Positions 1 to 9,549 are shown, counted from the stretch's first letter. The stretch: DNA of 64,000 nt from Acinetobacter populi (GCF_002174125.1 NZ_NEXX01000002.1:532480-596479), one strand, 5' to 3'. Numbers and translations: made by a program. Notes: generated by a model from the sequence alone, not told the origin.

Positions 1-1634
1 GCACTGGATACTAAGGCATCTGCTTCGTTACGTGCTTTAGCCAGTTCTTCAAACTTACGATCTTCTTCTGCATTCGCTTCTGCATCTTTAATCATTGCAT
101 CGATCTCAGCATCAGACAAACCAGAGTTTGCTTTGATCTGGATAGATTGCTCTTTACCAGTGCTTTTATCTTTTGCAGATACTTTCAAGATACCATCGGC
201 ATTGATATCAAATGATACTTCAATTTGTGGTACGCCACGTGGTGCTGGTGGAATATCACCTAATTGGAAGTTGCCCAACAATTTGTTTTGTTGTGCCATT
301 TTACGTTCACCCTGATAAACAGAAATGTCTACCGCAGGTTGGTTGTCAGCTGCTGTCGAGAAGACCTGTGATTTTTTCGCAGGAATTGTAGTATTTTTCT
401 CGATGATTGGTGTTAATACACCACCCATGGTTTCGATACCCAAAGTTAATGGGGTAACGTCCAGCAACAATACGTCGTTTTTATCACCTGACAATACTGC
501 ACCTTGGATCGCAGCACCAATCGCTACAGCTTCATCTGGGTTTACGTCTTTACGTGGTTCTTTACCGAAAAATTCTTGTACTTTTTGTTGTACAAGTGGC
601 ATACGAGATTGACCACCCACCAAAATCACGTCAGAGATGTCAGAAGTTGAAAGACCAGCATCTTTTAATGCAATTTTACATGGCTCAATGGTACGGGCAA
701 CCAAGTCTGCAACCAAACCTTCCAGTTTTGCACGAGTTACATTGATGACCAAGTGTTTTGGACCAGTTGCATCGGCAGTGATATATGGCAGGTTAATTTC
801 AGTTGCATTAGAAGAAGACAATTCAATTTTGGCTTTTTCCGCTGCTTCTTTTAGACGTTGTAATGCCAATGGATCATTTTTCAGGTTAACACTTTGTTCT
901 TTTTTGAACTCTTCAACCAGATATTCAATCAATGCATTATCAAAATCTTCACCACCTAGGAAGGTATCACCGTTAGTCGATAACACTTCGATTTGTTGGT
1001 CGCCATCAAGGTCTGCAATTTCAATGATAGATACGTCAAATGTACCACCACCCAAGTCGTAAACTGCAACTTTACGGTCGCCTTCTTTTTTGTCCATACC
1101 AAACGCAAGTGCCGCAGCAGTTGGTTCGTTAATGATACGTTTTACATCAAGTCCTGCAATTTTACCTGCATCTTTGGTTGCTTGACGCTGTGCATCGTTA
1201 AAGTACGCCGGTACAGTGATCACAGCTTCGGTCACTGTTTCACCCAGATAATCTTCTGCTGTTTTTTTCATTTTTTTCAAAATTTCAGCGGAGATCTGTT
1301 GTGGTGCCAGTTTTTTATCGTTTACTTCAACCCACGCATCACCATTGTCGGCTTTGATGATTTTATAAGGTACCAGACCAATGTCTTTTTGTACCGCAGC
1401 ATCATCATAGCGACGACCAATTAAACGCTTGATTGCGAATAATGTATTTTTTGGGTTAGTCACTGCCTGACGTTTTGCAGATTGACCAACCAGAATTTCG
1501 CCATCTTTATAGGCAATAATTGATGGTGTGGTACGTGCACCTTCTGCATTTTCAATTACTTTTACTTTATCGCCTTCAAGTACAGCAACACATGAGTTTG
1601 TTGTACCTAAATCAATACCAATAATTTTAGCCAT
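1..1634 (-). CDS. dnaK: Chaperone DnaK (Hsp70), 3' end cut by window edge
   Basis: This is the ATP-dependent Hsp70 chaperone, acting in the cytoplasm with DnaJ and GrpE. About 544 codons are visible from the N-terminus; the family is about 640 residues, so the C-terminal lid runs off the left edge. The start ATG reads [19 protein letters not shown], the classical phosphate-1 motif of Hsp70 ATPases, and is preceded by GAGGA at good spacing. The interdomain linker DVLLLDVTP is visible around residue 390. It lies 121 bp downstream of grpE in the same direction and carries its own heat-shock-like promoter in that gap. dnaJ would be expected to the left, outside the window. Identification is secure. 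Confidence 0.98.
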   Translation of the reverse strand, partial: MAKIIGIDLGTTNSCVAVLEGDKVKVIENAEGARTTPSIIAYKDGEILVGQSAKRQAVTNPKNTLFAIKRLIGRRYDDAAVQKDIGLVPYKIIKADNGDAWVEVNDKKLAPQQISAEILKKMKKTAEDYLGETVTEAVITVPAYFNDAQRQATKDAGKIAGLDVKRIINEPTAAALAFGMDKKEGDRKVAVYDLGGGTFDVSIIEIADLDGDQQIEVLSTNGDTFLGGEDFDNALIEYLVEEFKKEQSVNLKNDPLALQRLKEAAEKAKIELSSSNATEINLPYITADATGPKHLVINVTRAKLEGLVADLVARTIEPCKIALKDAGLSTSDISDVILVGGQSRMPLVQQKVQEFFGKEPRKDVNPDEAVAIGAAIQGAVLSGDKNDVLLLDVTPLTLGIETMGGVLTPIIEKNTTIPAKKSQVFSTAADNQPAVDISVYQGERKMAQQNKLLGNFQLGDIPPAPRGVPQIEVSFDINADGILKVSAKDKSTGKEQSIQIKANSGLSDAEIDAMIKDAEANAEEDRKFEELAKARNEADALVSS

Positions 1635-1682
1635 TATATATTTTCCTCAAAAATCTTTTTTGCAATGTTTTGCTTGTTATCC

Positions 1683-1711
1683 GATATGAGAGCAGTTCAG
1701 TTTTTTTCAAG
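1683..1711 (-). promoter_or_regulatory. Sigma-32-type heat-shock promoter of dnaK
   Basis: Read on the minus strand, CTTGAAA (1705-1711) is followed after 14 nt by CTCATATC (1683-1690). This closely matches the RpoH consensus CTTGAAA-N11-16-CCCCATNT. It sits about 50 nt upstream of the dnaK start, in the grpE-dnaK gap. The match is seen directly; activity is inferred. Confidence 0.65.
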
Positions 1712-1755
1712 TCATCTATCAAAAAAAATCTAAATACCCTCGCAATTCTTTTGAC

Positions 1756-2310
1756 CTATTGCCCAACGGTGACCATGGCAGGACGTAATAAGCGACCTGA
1801 TAAGGTATAGCCTTTTTGCAATACGTTACCGATTTCACCAGTTTTGGCATTTGGGTCAATGCCCACAGCCTGATGTAAATCTGCATTAAAACCGTTTACG
1901 GTATCTACCGCGACCACTTCATGTTTTTCCAAAGTGGTGATCAATGATTTCAGGGTCAACTCCACACCTTCAAGCAAAGGTGATTTTTCCTCACCCGCTG
2001 CCTGAATGGCACGCTCAAGATTATCAACAGAATCCAGTAGACCTTTGGCAAACTTTTCCAGTGCAAATTTTTTCGCAGCTTCGGCTTCACGTTCCAGCCG
2101 TTCTTTTACTTTGCCTGCTTCATAAATTGCATTGGCAGCTCTTGCCTTTTCAAGTTTTAAGCTTTCTTCAAGTTTTACAATCTGGGCCTTTAAATCTTCG
2201 ACACTCTCTTCTGTAGTAATATTGTCCGTACTTTCATTTTGAGCTTGCTCAACATTCTCTGCCTGCTCTTGTGCAAGCTCCTGAGCGTTTTCATTTTGCT
2301 CGTTTGCCAT
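1756..2310 (-). CDS. grpE: Nucleotide exchange factor GrpE
   Basis: GrpE promotes ADP release from DnaK. The 184-residue product has a Glu/Gln-rich N-terminus, a long coiled-coil segment (roughly residues 35-95), then the beta-domain ending in a conserved [17 protein letters not shown] block typical of GrpE C-termini. The ORF is open 19 codons further upstream, but the ATG at 2310 ([10 protein letters not shown]) has a GGAGA ribosome-binding site 7 nt away, and the upstream extension does not look like GrpE, so I place the start there. It is upstream of dnaK on the same strand. Confidence 0.95.
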   Translation of the reverse strand: MANEQNENAQELAQEQAENVEQAQNESTDNITTEESVEDLKAQIVKLEESLKLEKARAANAIYEAGKVKERLEREAEAAKKFALEKFAKGLLDSVDNLERAIQAAGEEKSPLLEGVELTLKSLITTLEKHEVVAVDTVNGFNADLHQAVGIDPNAKTGEIGNVLQKGYTLSGRLLRPAMVTVGQ

Positions 2311-2425
2311 TGATGATCTCCGTTTATTAAAAAAGTCAAACATGTGCAGTACCTTTTTTATGGGCATTAGACAAATTCATGATGCCGAACTGCCATGATG
2401 AATAATGTTGATCGATTGTTATTGG

Positions 2426-2454
2426 AAATAAGGGCAGCAATCTAAGAATTCAAG
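2426..2454 (-). promoter_or_regulatory. Sigma-32-type promoter of grpE
   Basis: On the minus strand CTTGAA (2449-2454), then 14 nt, then CCCTTATTT (2426-2434). The spacing is identical to the dnaK promoter-like element and the match to the RpoH consensus is good. It lies about 115 nt before the grpE start. Function is inferred from the motif. Confidence 0.55.
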
Positions 2455-2586
2455 GTGCTTTTCCATGTTTTCTCTATTTAAAATAATTTTTTAGCACAAT
2501 TTCCCATTTTTGCTTGTAAATGTTAACTATTTCCTCAATGATTTATCATCAATATTCGCGATGTTGTATGGTTTAGGAATTTCATC

Positions 2587-3216
2587 ATGTCTGGTACTTC
2601 AAGTTCTTTGCGTTCTCGATTTAAATGGTTTTTTCTCATTATTATCATCGGCCTACTCTCGGCTTTTGCGGCAGTTAAATGGTATCAAAAGCAGCAACCT
2701 GATATTCAGGTCTTGACCAGTGACGGTGTATTACAACACATTCAACATCTCAATAATCTGGAAACAGTCGCATTTCATATTGATACCGTGGTCACCAGTA
2801 CCCGTGAAGGTTCATGGAACCGGTTATGGCAGGATCAACAAAAAGGGCTTTTTGTTGCCAGTGGTCGGGTGGTGGCCGGCTTGAATCTGTCTAAACTCAC
2901 CCCCGAAAATGTAAGCGTTTCCAAAGATGGCAAGGCCATACATATCAAACTTCCACCTGTTGAAATCCTATCCAGTAGTCTTGATAAAACTGAAATTTAT
3001 GACATCCAGACCGGTCTATTTGGTTTGATGGATATTGATCCCCAACTATTAAGTCTTGCCCAAACCGCAGCACGTCGCAAAATTATTCAAACAGCCTGTC
3101 AATCCGGAATTTTAGAGCTTGCCAATGGCAATGCACAAAAACAAATTGAGTCGCTATTCACATTGACTCAAGCACAAATCACTGTAGAAAGTGCGCCTGT
3201 ACCGAAATGTGCCTAA
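2587..3216 (+). CDS. Membrane-anchored DUF4230 family protein
   Basis: A 209-residue protein of unknown function. Residues about 12-30 form a single N-terminal transmembrane helix (FKWFFLIIIIGLLSAFAAV) preceded by positive residues, so the rest probably faces the periplasm. The body resembles the DUF4230 family: a beta-rich region, then a helical C-terminal part rich in Gln and Ala. The ATG is preceded by TTAGGA at 8 nt spacing. It stands alone between divergent grpE and convergent lysR-type genes. No enzyme motif is visible. Confidence 0.7.
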   Translation: MSGTSSSLRSRFKWFFLIIIIGLLSAFAAVKWYQKQQPDIQVLTSDGVLQHIQHLNNLETVAFHIDTVVTSTREGSWNRLWQDQQKGLFVASGRVVAGLNLSKLTPENVSVSKDGKAIHIKLPPVEILSSSLDKTEIYDIQTGLFGLMDIDPQLLSLAQTAARRKIIQTACQSGILELANGNAQKQIESLFTLTQAQITVESAPVPKCA

Positions 3217-3260
3217 TTTGTGCAATCTTTTGACTCAAGTGATAACTCAACTGAAAATGA

Positions 3261-4154
3261 TTAGTCGTCTTGCCGAAAAGTTTGTTTAACAAAAGCAATG
3301 AATAACTGGGTAATTTTAGGCAAATGCAGGCGTGATGGATAAAGCAAACAAAGTTCAAAATCCTGCGCCTGATATGTGGTTAATATCTGAATCAACCTGC
3401 CATGTTGTAGATCCTGACTAACCAAATCACTAGGCAACATGGCAACTCCTTGTCCCGACAAGCAGAGTTGATAAAGGGTCATGACCTCATTACTGCTATA
3501 GGCAGTTTGCAGCGTATAATTTTGTGGTTGTTGTTCAGCGCTTAAAACCCACGTGTTATGACGTCCAATTGCTTGATGTACCAAACACGGTACATCGATT
3601 AATTGCTGCGGATGCTGTAGCGAATGGTGATGTAAAAATTGCGGTGAAGCACATAATACCGAGACAATATCCTTTAAAGGAAAGGCAATTAAACCCTCTG
3701 CAAATTTTTGACTAATACGAAAAGCCAAATCAATACGCTGGTCATATAGATCGACAATTTCTTCTGTGATCAATAGATCTATACGTATTTGTGGATATTG
3801 TTGCCGAAACTGAATCAGTATCTGTTTAAAATAAAGATCAAATAAAAATTGTCCCATGGTCAGACGAATCGTACCCTGCAACTGCTGCTCACTCGACAAA
3901 GCATATAATTCCTGCTGCTGGCGCAACATTGCACGACAATGAACCAAAGCCTGCTCTCCCGCAAGGGTAAGTGTCACCTTACGGGTATTACGCTGTAACA
4001 AGCGCACGGCGAAACGCTGTTCCAGATATTCGACGTATCTGGACACCATTGCCCGTGATAAATTCAAATGGTCAGCAGCCTGAGTAAAACTTTCACGTTC
4101 TGCAACTTCGATAAAAACCTGTATTGCTTTAATCGTATCCATTTCTATTGCCAT
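3261..4154 (-). CDS. LysR family transcriptional regulator
   Basis: A 297-residue LysR-type regulator. The N-terminal winged helix-turn-helix occupies roughly residues 5-65 (FTQAADHLNLSRAMVSRYV recognition region) and is followed by a LysR substrate-binding domain to the C-terminus. The start could also be the ATG at 4142 (MDTIKAIQVF), which is the more typical LysR N-terminus; neither ATG has a strong ribosome-binding site. It is divergent from the adjacent MBL-fold gene with about 108 bp between them, the usual arrangement for a LysR regulator and its target, so it may control that gene. The effector is unknown. Confidence 0.9.
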   Translation of the reverse strand: MAIEMDTIKAIQVFIEVAERESFTQAADHLNLSRAMVSRYVEYLEQRFAVRLLQRNTRKVTLTLAGEQALVHCRAMLRQQQELYALSSEQQLQGTIRLTMGQFLFDLYFKQILIQFRQQYPQIRIDLLITEEIVDLYDQRIDLAFRISQKFAEGLIAFPLKDIVSVLCASPQFLHHHSLQHPQQLIDVPCLVHQAIGRHNTWVLSAEQQPQNYTLQTAYSSNEVMTLYQLCLSGQGVAMLPSDLVSQDLQHGRLIQILTTYQAQDFELCLLYPSRLHLPKITQLFIAFVKQTFRQDD

Positions 4155-4262
4155 TATTTCATTTTATGCAATAGTTTATCGCACATTTCAGGCTATATCA
4201 GAGCAGAAAACTAAGATAAATTTAAAAAATTGAAGTTTTTCTATTTATTTGAGAACCATGTC

Positions 4263-5123
4263 ATGAAACGCTTATTTTCCAAAGTTGTACTCATTACTGC
4301 GCTTGCAGGACTTTCAACTTTTGCTACAGCACAACCCTTATTATTAAAAACACATCTGGCCGAACCACAAAATTTTGGTGTTAGCTCGACCCTCATTGAA
4401 GGGGAAAAAGATGTCATTCTGGTCAATGCACAATTTAGTCGTTCAGAAGCGTTACGTGTTGCTGCTGATATTCTGGATAGTGGAAAGAACCTTAAGACAA
4501 TCTTTATCAGTTATGGCGATCCCGATTATTATTTTGGTCTACAAACACTTAAAACCTACTTTCCACAGGTTGAAGTGATTGCAACACCACAAACTGTAAA
4601 ACACATTGCAGCAACCCATGAATTAAAACTCAAATATTGGGCACCCAAATTCGGACCTAATGCACCAACAGAAACCTATCTCCCCACTGCTTATACTGCA
4701 AAACATCTGACACTTGATGGTCAGGATATCGAAATCAAAGGTCAGGATGAACGTACTTTTCTCTGGATTCCCAGCATTAAAGCCGTAGTAGGTGGCAACT
4801 TGGTCAGCTCTGGCATTCATGTCTGGACCGCAGATACGCCACAACCAAAAGACCGTCAACATGTTATTGCCAGTTTAAATGAAATTAAAGCACTGCATCC
4901 AGAACAGGTGATTCCTGCACATATGCAAGAGAATGCACCAACCGGAATTGCCGCTGTGGATTTTACCATCAGCTATCTCAAACAATATGAGAAAGCTGTC
5001 AATGCCAGCAAAAATGCAGAGCAATTAATTGATACGATGAAAAAACAGTATCCACAATTTAAAGACACCAGTAGCCTTGAGCTGGGTGCAAAAGTGGTCA
5101 AGTCAGAAATAAACTGGCCTTAA
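4263..5123 (+). CDS. Secreted MBL-fold protein lacking the HxHxDH metal motif
   Basis: A 286-residue protein with a Sec signal peptide (MKRLFSKVVLITALAGLSTFATA, cleavage after ATA). The reading frame is open 11 codons upstream, but the start at 4263 gives the clean signal peptide. The fold resembles the metallo-beta-lactamase superfamily: early strands, an ILVNAQFSRSEALRVA segment, and late GGNLVSSGIHVW and IPAHM motifs. Where active members have HxHxDH, this protein reads YGDPDY within TIFISYGDPDYYFG, so all three histidines are replaced. It may bind metal differently, be inactive, or act as a binding protein. It is divergent from a LysR gene that may regulate it. The substrate is unknown. 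Confidence 0.75.
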   Translation: MKRLFSKVVLITALAGLSTFATAQPLLLKTHLAEPQNFGVSSTLIEGEKDVILVNAQFSRSEALRVAADILDSGKNLKTIFISYGDPDYYFGLQTLKTYFPQVEVIATPQTVKHIAATHELKLKYWAPKFGPNAPTETYLPTAYTAKHLTLDGQDIEIKGQDERTFLWIPSIKAVVGGNLVSSGIHVWTADTPQPKDRQHVIASLNEIKALHPEQVIPAHMQENAPTGIAAVDFTISYLKQYEKAVNASKNAEQLIDTMKKQYPQFKDTSSLELGAKVVKSEINWP

Positions 5124-5234
5124 CATACGATTAAAAATAGATAGGATATCTTACTATTTTGTGGGATATCTAGTTGTAGAGTAGCTTGGCTTCTGATGAT
5201 GAGAAGTTATCTTGGCTAAAGAGAGTGAACGCAA

Positions 5235-5426
5235 CTATTTTTTTACTTTGAGCGAAGGGAAATATTCGGAAAAATGAGATTTAAACAAAATTGCCGCAAC
5301 AACACAAAGAATAGCAATGATCAAAAATAAAATATCTTGTGACATAAATGAAATAATAAGACAAACAAAAGCAATAATAAAAAATATTATAAATATAGAA
5401 AGCAAAATAATTTCAATAAAGGACAT
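5235..5426 (-). CDS. Small two-helix membrane protein, hypothetical
   Basis: A 63-residue protein, almost entirely hydrophobic, with two predicted transmembrane segments (about residues 4-26 and 30-47) and a basic C-terminal tail ending VKK. The frame is open six codons upstream, but the ATG at 5426 (MSFIEIILL) is preceded by GAGGA at 7 nt, so that is the preferred start. I do not recognise the family. It stands alone; its base composition is very AT-rich compared with neighbours. Confidence 0.5.
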   Translation of the reverse strand: MSFIEIILLSIFIIFFIIAFVCLIISFMSQDILFLIIAILCVVAAILFKSHFSEYFPSLKVKK

Positions 5427-5583
5427 ATCAAATCCTCGCGACATCTTCGAAAGATTATCCTGTATAGCTTATATTTCAATCAATAGAGGAATGAGCGGTT
5501 TTGTATCACTTATGTAATTAATAATTATTCTCTTTTATGGATAAGCTTATCGATTTTTTCCCATTCTTTTAACTCCATCATAA

Positions 5584-5615
5584 AAAAAGAGCTACTCATG
5601 CTTGGGTAGCTCTTT
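5584..5615 (-). terminator. Rho-independent terminator downstream of rph
   Basis: AAAAGAGCTAC and GTAGCTCTTTT form a strong stem with a 10-nt loop and T-runs on both sides, about 60 bp after the rph stop. It probably works in both directions. Confidence 0.8.
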
Positions 5616-5677
5616 TCTGAATCTAGCGCAATCCATTTATGCAATGTCGACGGACTTTAATTTGTGACCCGATTTGA

Positions 5678-6394
5678 TTACCAGCCTAGTGCTTGTTGTT
5701 GCGCTGTGATTAATTGTTTAATGCCATCTTCTGCCAATACCAGCATTTGGTTGGCTTGATCACGCGTAAACGGTTTTTCTTCGGCAGTGCCCTGAATCTC
5801 AATAAACTCACCAGATTGTGTCATCACCACATTTAGATCGGTTTCACAATTTGAATCTTCCTCATAGCATAAATCAAGCAATGCTTCCCCTTCATAGACA
5901 CCGACAGACACAGCGGCCACCAAGCCTTTTAAAGGATCATGTTTAATTTTCTTTTGTTCAAGCAATACATTCATTGCATCGATCAATGCCACTGCTGCAC
6001 CTGTGATTGATGCAGTACGCGTACCGCCATCTGCCTGAATTACATCACAGTCAATGGTAATGGTATTTTCGCCAAGTTTCTTTAAATCAACCATGGCACG
6101 TAAGCTACGACCAATCAGACGTTGAATCTCCTGCGTACGACCACTTTGTTTGCCACGAGCAGCTTCACGGTCAGAGCGCGTATGGGTTGAACGTGGCAAC
6201 ATGCCATATTCAGCAGTCACCCAGCCCTGTCCCTTGCCTTTCAAAAAGCGCGGTACGCTATTATCAATACTGGCTGTACACAATACTTTGGTATGACCAA
6301 ATTCGACTAACACCGAGCCTTCTGCATAACGTGTATAGTTACGAGTAATTTTGACTGGACGTAATTGGTTTAAAGCTCTTTGGTCGATACGCAT
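5678..6394 (-). CDS. rph: Ribonuclease PH
   Basis: RNase PH is the phosphorolytic 3'-5' exoribonuclease that trims tRNA 3' ends. The 238-residue length is exactly typical. The start [20 protein letters not shown] is the conserved family N-terminus, with AGGATTTTT upstream; the longer open frame to 6463 is not needed. The phosphate-binding region [11 protein letters not shown] and the [16 protein letters not shown] segment are intact. It follows the yqiA-like gene in the same direction with a 69-bp gap, so the two may be co-transcribed. Confidence 0.97.
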   Translation of the reverse strand: MRIDQRALNQLRPVKITRNYTRYAEGSVLVEFGHTKVLCTASIDNSVPRFLKGKGQGWVTAEYGMLPRSTHTRSDREAARGKQSGRTQEIQRLIGRSLRAMVDLKKLGENTITIDCDVIQADGGTRTASITGAAVALIDAMNVLLEQKKIKHDPLKGLVAAVSVGVYEGEALLDLCYEEDSNCETDLNVVMTQSGEFIEIQGTAEEKPFTRDQANQMLVLAEDGIKQLITAQQQALGW

Positions 6395-6463
6395 AAAAAT
6401 CCTGCTGAAGAATAAGTCTAAGGCGGCTAGTATAGCAAATGCTGCTGTAATGGGAAAAAGCAT

Positions 6464-7036
6464 TTATGGACGTTGATGCCACTGTTGAAGTAGCGATGCA
6501 TAAGGCTGTAAATCGGCAAAACGATGATCTGCTTTTTCATCAAGCAGGATATTGGCACCCTGTAATAATTGCGCTGCAATACGATAATCCAGTACCTCAT
6601 CACGGGTAGCCAATAGTACCAATACACTGGATTTGTCCAGTTTTTGTAGGTTTTCTAGCAGTATGTTTTGCAACAGTATGCTTAATTCCGCAATCTGCTG
6701 TTCACTCCATTCAAAGGTTTGGCCATCCGAGCGTTGTACTGTGCCAATATATTTCTGTAAGGTGACGGGTGACTGTAATGCCGGATTAATCAGAATAAGA
6801 TTGATCGGATATTTTAATGCCAAAAGTAGTGCATAAAAGCCACCGAGAGAACTGCCAATCACTGTTTTAATCTGATGTTGCGCTACCAATTGACTTAAGG
6901 TCTGTACATCCTGTAAAGGCCGATGCACAAGATCTGGAGCAAGCACTTGTCCATCAAACATTTGTTGTAGTTGTAATGATTTAAGTCCTTGACCAACCGA
7001 TGCAAAACCATGAATAAACAATATATTTTTTGACAT
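6464..7036 (-). CDS. YqiA/YcfP-family alpha/beta-hydrolase (esterase)
   Basis: A 190-residue alpha/beta-hydrolase of the YqiA/YcfP type, small cytoplasmic esterases of unknown natural substrate. The oxyanion motif FIHGFAS is at residues 7-13. The nucleophile elbow GSSLGG has Ser63, the acidic residue is probably in LLATRDEVLDY, and the catalytic His is His171 in KADHRF. All triad positions are present, so it should be active. It precedes rph on the same strand. Confidence 0.85.
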   Translation of the reverse strand: MSKNILFIHGFASVGQGLKSLQLQQMFDGQVLAPDLVHRPLQDVQTLSQLVAQHQIKTVIGSSLGGFYALLLALKYPINLILINPALQSPVTLQKYIGTVQRSDGQTFEWSEQQIAELSILLQNILLENLQKLDKSSVLVLLATRDEVLDYRIAAQLLQGANILLDEKADHRFADLQPYASLLQQWHQRP

Positions 7037-7084
7037 AGCTCAAGTTAAACAGATACAGGATTTGCTGTAGTGTAGAACTAGAAT

Positions 7085-7114
7085 AAAAAAAGGGCTAGTC
7101 GTTTGACTCGCCCT
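7085..7114 (-). terminator. Terminator of the desaturase operon
   Basis: On the minus strand GGGCGAGTC, AAAC, GACTAGCCC form a stem with one mismatch, followed by a run of seven T. It lies 44 bp after the desaturase stop and before the yqiA-like gene. Confidence 0.75.
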
Positions 7115-7157
7115 GCGCAAGAGAAAAAAGAAAAGTGATCAAAATCGACAAAATAAA

Positions 7158-8306
7158 TTAGGCAAAAAATCCTGTGATTTTCTGTTTTAGCTTATCAACA
7201 ATATGTTTACGCTCATGTTGCTGTGGTAACGACAATTTCGCCAGTCGTTGCCAAACCGTGAAAAACTGTTTACCAAAACTGGCTGTGTTGTAATTCACGC
7301 CATATTCTTCACATAATGCTTTTACTTTTGGTGCAACTTCCTGATAACGATTGGCAGGCATATCCGGAAACAAATGATGTTCAATCTGATGGCTTAAATT
7401 GCCGCTCAGGAAATGCAGCACTTTACTGCCCTCAAAATTACTAGATCCCCGAATCTGGCGTAAATACCACTGTGCGCGAGTTTCGGTTGCCGTGGTATCC
7501 GGCTGAAAATTTTCTGCATCTTCGGTAAAATGACCATTAAAAATCACGGCTGATGACCAGAGGTTACGAATAATATTGGCTGTCGCATTACCTGCCAGTA
7601 CAGGTAAAAAGTTAATACCAGAAATCACTGGGAAAAATATATAATCCTTGATGACCTGTCGGGTTGCTTTTTTACGAAAATTGGCAGCATCTTGCCACAC
7701 CTGTTGCCATGACTTGGTTTTATAAACCAAGGCATCTTCTAAATGCAGATTTTGAATGCCGACATACCACTCAAAAAACACCATTAACTGTATCGCTGCC
7801 GGAACATTGAAGATAAAGCGTGGTTCCCAGGGCTGGTCTTCACTAACCCGCAAAATTCCATAGCCCACATCATGGTCCTGTCCAACAATATTGGTGTAGG
7901 TATGGTGAATATAGTTATGTGTATAACGCCAGTCTTCACCGGTACAGACATTATCCCAGTCAAAATGATTACCACGTAAACTATCATCATTGAGCCAGTC
8001 ATATTGACCATGCATGACGTTATGGCCCAATTCCATATTTTCTACAATTTTGGATACACCTAACATGCCTGTTGCCAATAACCAGATCGGTGGAATCCAG
8101 CCAGCAAACATTAACATGCCTCGTGAAGCAATTTCGCTATAACGGACAAAATCACGTACCTGATAGATATACTTTGCATCACGTTCACCAATATCTGCCA
8201 TCACTTGCTGACGTAGTACCTCAATTTTTGCACCAAATTCTTCAATCTGTGCAGGCGTTAAATATTTAGATTTACTATTTAACGGGAATTTTACGGCTGT
8301 ATTCAT
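7158..8306 (-). CDS. Acyl-lipid/acyl-CoA fatty acid desaturase
   Basis: A membrane-bound non-haem di-iron desaturase introducing a double bond into fatty acyl chains. The three histidine boxes are complete: HNVMH (about residue 96), HNYIHH (about 131) and HQIEHH (about 306). Hydrophobic segments lie between them. The ATG at 8312 sits directly against GAGGAA; the ATG at 8306 has proper 6-nt spacing, so I take the latter (382 residues). It follows the ferredoxin reductase by 31 bp, forming an electron-transfer pair. The divergent TetR gene and the operators at 9399-9473 indicate control of both genes in response to acyl chains, as known for DesT and DesB-type loci in Pseudomonas. Confidence 0.92.
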   Translation of the reverse strand: MNTAVKFPLNSKSKYLTPAQIEEFGAKIEVLRQQVMADIGERDAKYIYQVRDFVRYSEIASRGMLMFAGWIPPIWLLATGMLGVSKIVENMELGHNVMHGQYDWLNDDSLRGNHFDWDNVCTGEDWRYTHNYIHHTYTNIVGQDHDVGYGILRVSEDQPWEPRFIFNVPAAIQLMVFFEWYVGIQNLHLEDALVYKTKSWQQVWQDAANFRKKATRQVIKDYIFFPVISGINFLPVLAGNATANIIRNLWSSAVIFNGHFTEDAENFQPDTTATETRAQWYLRQIRGSSNFEGSKVLHFLSGNLSHQIEHHLFPDMPANRYQEVAPKVKALCEEYGVNYNTASFGKQFFTVWQRLAKLSLPQQHERKHIVDKLKQKITGFFA

Positions 8307-8337
8307 GGTCATTTCCTCTATTTATTTTTATGACGAC

Positions 8338-9363
8338 TTAAAGATCAATCACGACAGGGCTTAAAGCCTGACTAATACATAATTTGATCGGACGATTGTC
8401 TTCCGATTCAATTTCACCTGTAACCAGATTTTTGGTCACGCCACTAATTTTGGTACAGGTACAGGTATTACAAATCCCCATACGACAACCATGTGAGGGT
8501 TTTAAACCAGCTTGCTCCGCACTGATCAGTAAATTTTGCGTTGCGATAAAATCATGTTGTGAGCGACGAAAAGTAATGGGTTGTTCCGTTGCATCCTCAT
8601 CAATGATCGACTGAAAGTGCTCACGATTCAATCTATCTAGTTGCTGATGTGCGGCATAGACATTTTGGACGGACTGCATTAATGCTGGTGCGCCGCAGAG
8701 ATACGTCTGTATATTTTGCCAATCTGAGCAAAATGCATTCAGCAATGATTCATCAAAATGTTGTTTTTGCTGCGTGGTATTGATAAAACGGTAATGGAAC
8801 TGTGGATATTGTGCTGCAAGTGCCTGTAATTCTGCATGATATACCGGATGACGATTAAAATAGAGTAGATAGACACTGTTTAAATCTTGCTGTAAAGCCT
8901 GCTGTACCAATGCATAAATTGCTGTAATCCCGCTGCCAGAAGCAAGCATTAATGCCGGTGCAGTGCCTTGATGCAGGACAAAATCGCCTTGCGCCTGAGA
9001 TAACTCAACAATCAAATTTTGATGTGGTTGTGTCAAAAAGTTGGAAACCTGACCTTGGGCTTTGATTCCGAGAATCACCTGACCTTGGGCTGTAATATCT
9101 ACAATAGAATAACTACGCTGATGAAATACACCGGCAATTTGCACTGTCACCAGAACCGATTGCCCTGCCTGCCAAACCTTGTTAAATTTGGTATTAGGTT
9201 GTAGATGCACTTGATACATATCTTCGCTAAGCTGCTTATAGCCAACAACTTCTGCTTTAATTTTATGGATACTCAGTAATGGATTGAATTTTTCCAAAAG
9301 GAAGTCGATAAAATCTGATTTAATCCACTGTGGCTGATACGCGGCTACAGAATAAGTGGTCAT
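8338..9363 (-). CDS. Ferredoxin reductase feeding electrons to the desaturase
   Basis: A 341-residue flavo-iron-sulfur reductase. It has an N-terminal FAD-binding barrel with RSYSIV (flavin contact), an NAD(P)-binding middle with ASGSGITAI, and a C-terminal plant-type [2Fe-2S] ferredoxin domain with CRMGICNTCTC plus a final Cys in KLCISQ. The order FAD-NAD-2Fe2S is that of phenol-hydroxylase-type or Hmp-like reductases fused to ferredoxin. It is first in the operon with the desaturase and lies just downstream of the operator repeats. The electron-donor role is inferred from pairing. Confidence 0.9.
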   Translation of the reverse strand: MTTYSVAAYQPQWIKSDFIDFLLEKFNPLLSIHKIKAEVVGYKQLSEDMYQVHLQPNTKFNKVWQAGQSVLVTVQIAGVFHQRSYSIVDITAQGQVILGIKAQGQVSNFLTQPHQNLIVELSQAQGDFVLHQGTAPALMLASGSGITAIYALVQQALQQDLNSVYLLYFNRHPVYHAELQALAAQYPQFHYRFINTTQQKQHFDESLLNAFCSDWQNIQTYLCGAPALMQSVQNVYAAHQQLDRLNREHFQSIIDEDATEQPITFRRSQHDFIATQNLLISAEQAGLKPSHGCRMGICNTCTCTKISGVTKNLVTGEIESEDNRPIKLCISQALSPVVIDL

Positions 9364-9398
9364 GATAGGTTCCTCGATTTAATGCTGATTTTTCTTTG

Positions 9399-9416
9399 AG
9401 TGAACAATCGTTCTTT
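9399..9416. promoter_or_regulatory. Operator-like repeat 1 (desaturase/TetR intergenic)
   Basis: AGTGAACAATCGTTCTTT. The left half matches the shared consensus AGTGAACA-NN-TGTTCACT and the right half is degenerate. It is the closest copy to the reductase start. Probable binding site of the neighbouring TetR regulator. Confidence 0.5.
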
Positions 9417-9417
9417 T

Positions 9418-9435
9418 AGTGAACATATGTACACT
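9418..9435. promoter_or_regulatory. Operator-like repeat 2 (near-perfect palindrome)
   Basis: AGTGAACATATGTACACT is palindromic except for one pair of positions (16 of 18). Its centre is 19 bp from that of repeat 1. It fits the dimer binding sites of DesT/FabR-type TetR regulators. Confidence 0.7.
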
Positions 9436-9455
9436 ATATTTGAGTTTTATTTTTG

Positions 9456-9473
9456 AGTCAACAACTGTTCACT
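9456..9473. promoter_or_regulatory. Operator-like repeat 3
   Basis: AGTCAACAACTGTTCACT, the third copy of the same palindrome, with its centre 38 bp (2 x 19) from that of repeat 2 and 77 bp before the TetR start. It may allow autoregulation. Confidence 0.65.
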
Positions 9474-9549
9474 CAATTTCAAGTTTTTTTTTATCATGCT
9501 GATCACAAATTTTTGTTAGACTTACTTTTCTTCATTTTTAGGTATTGCC

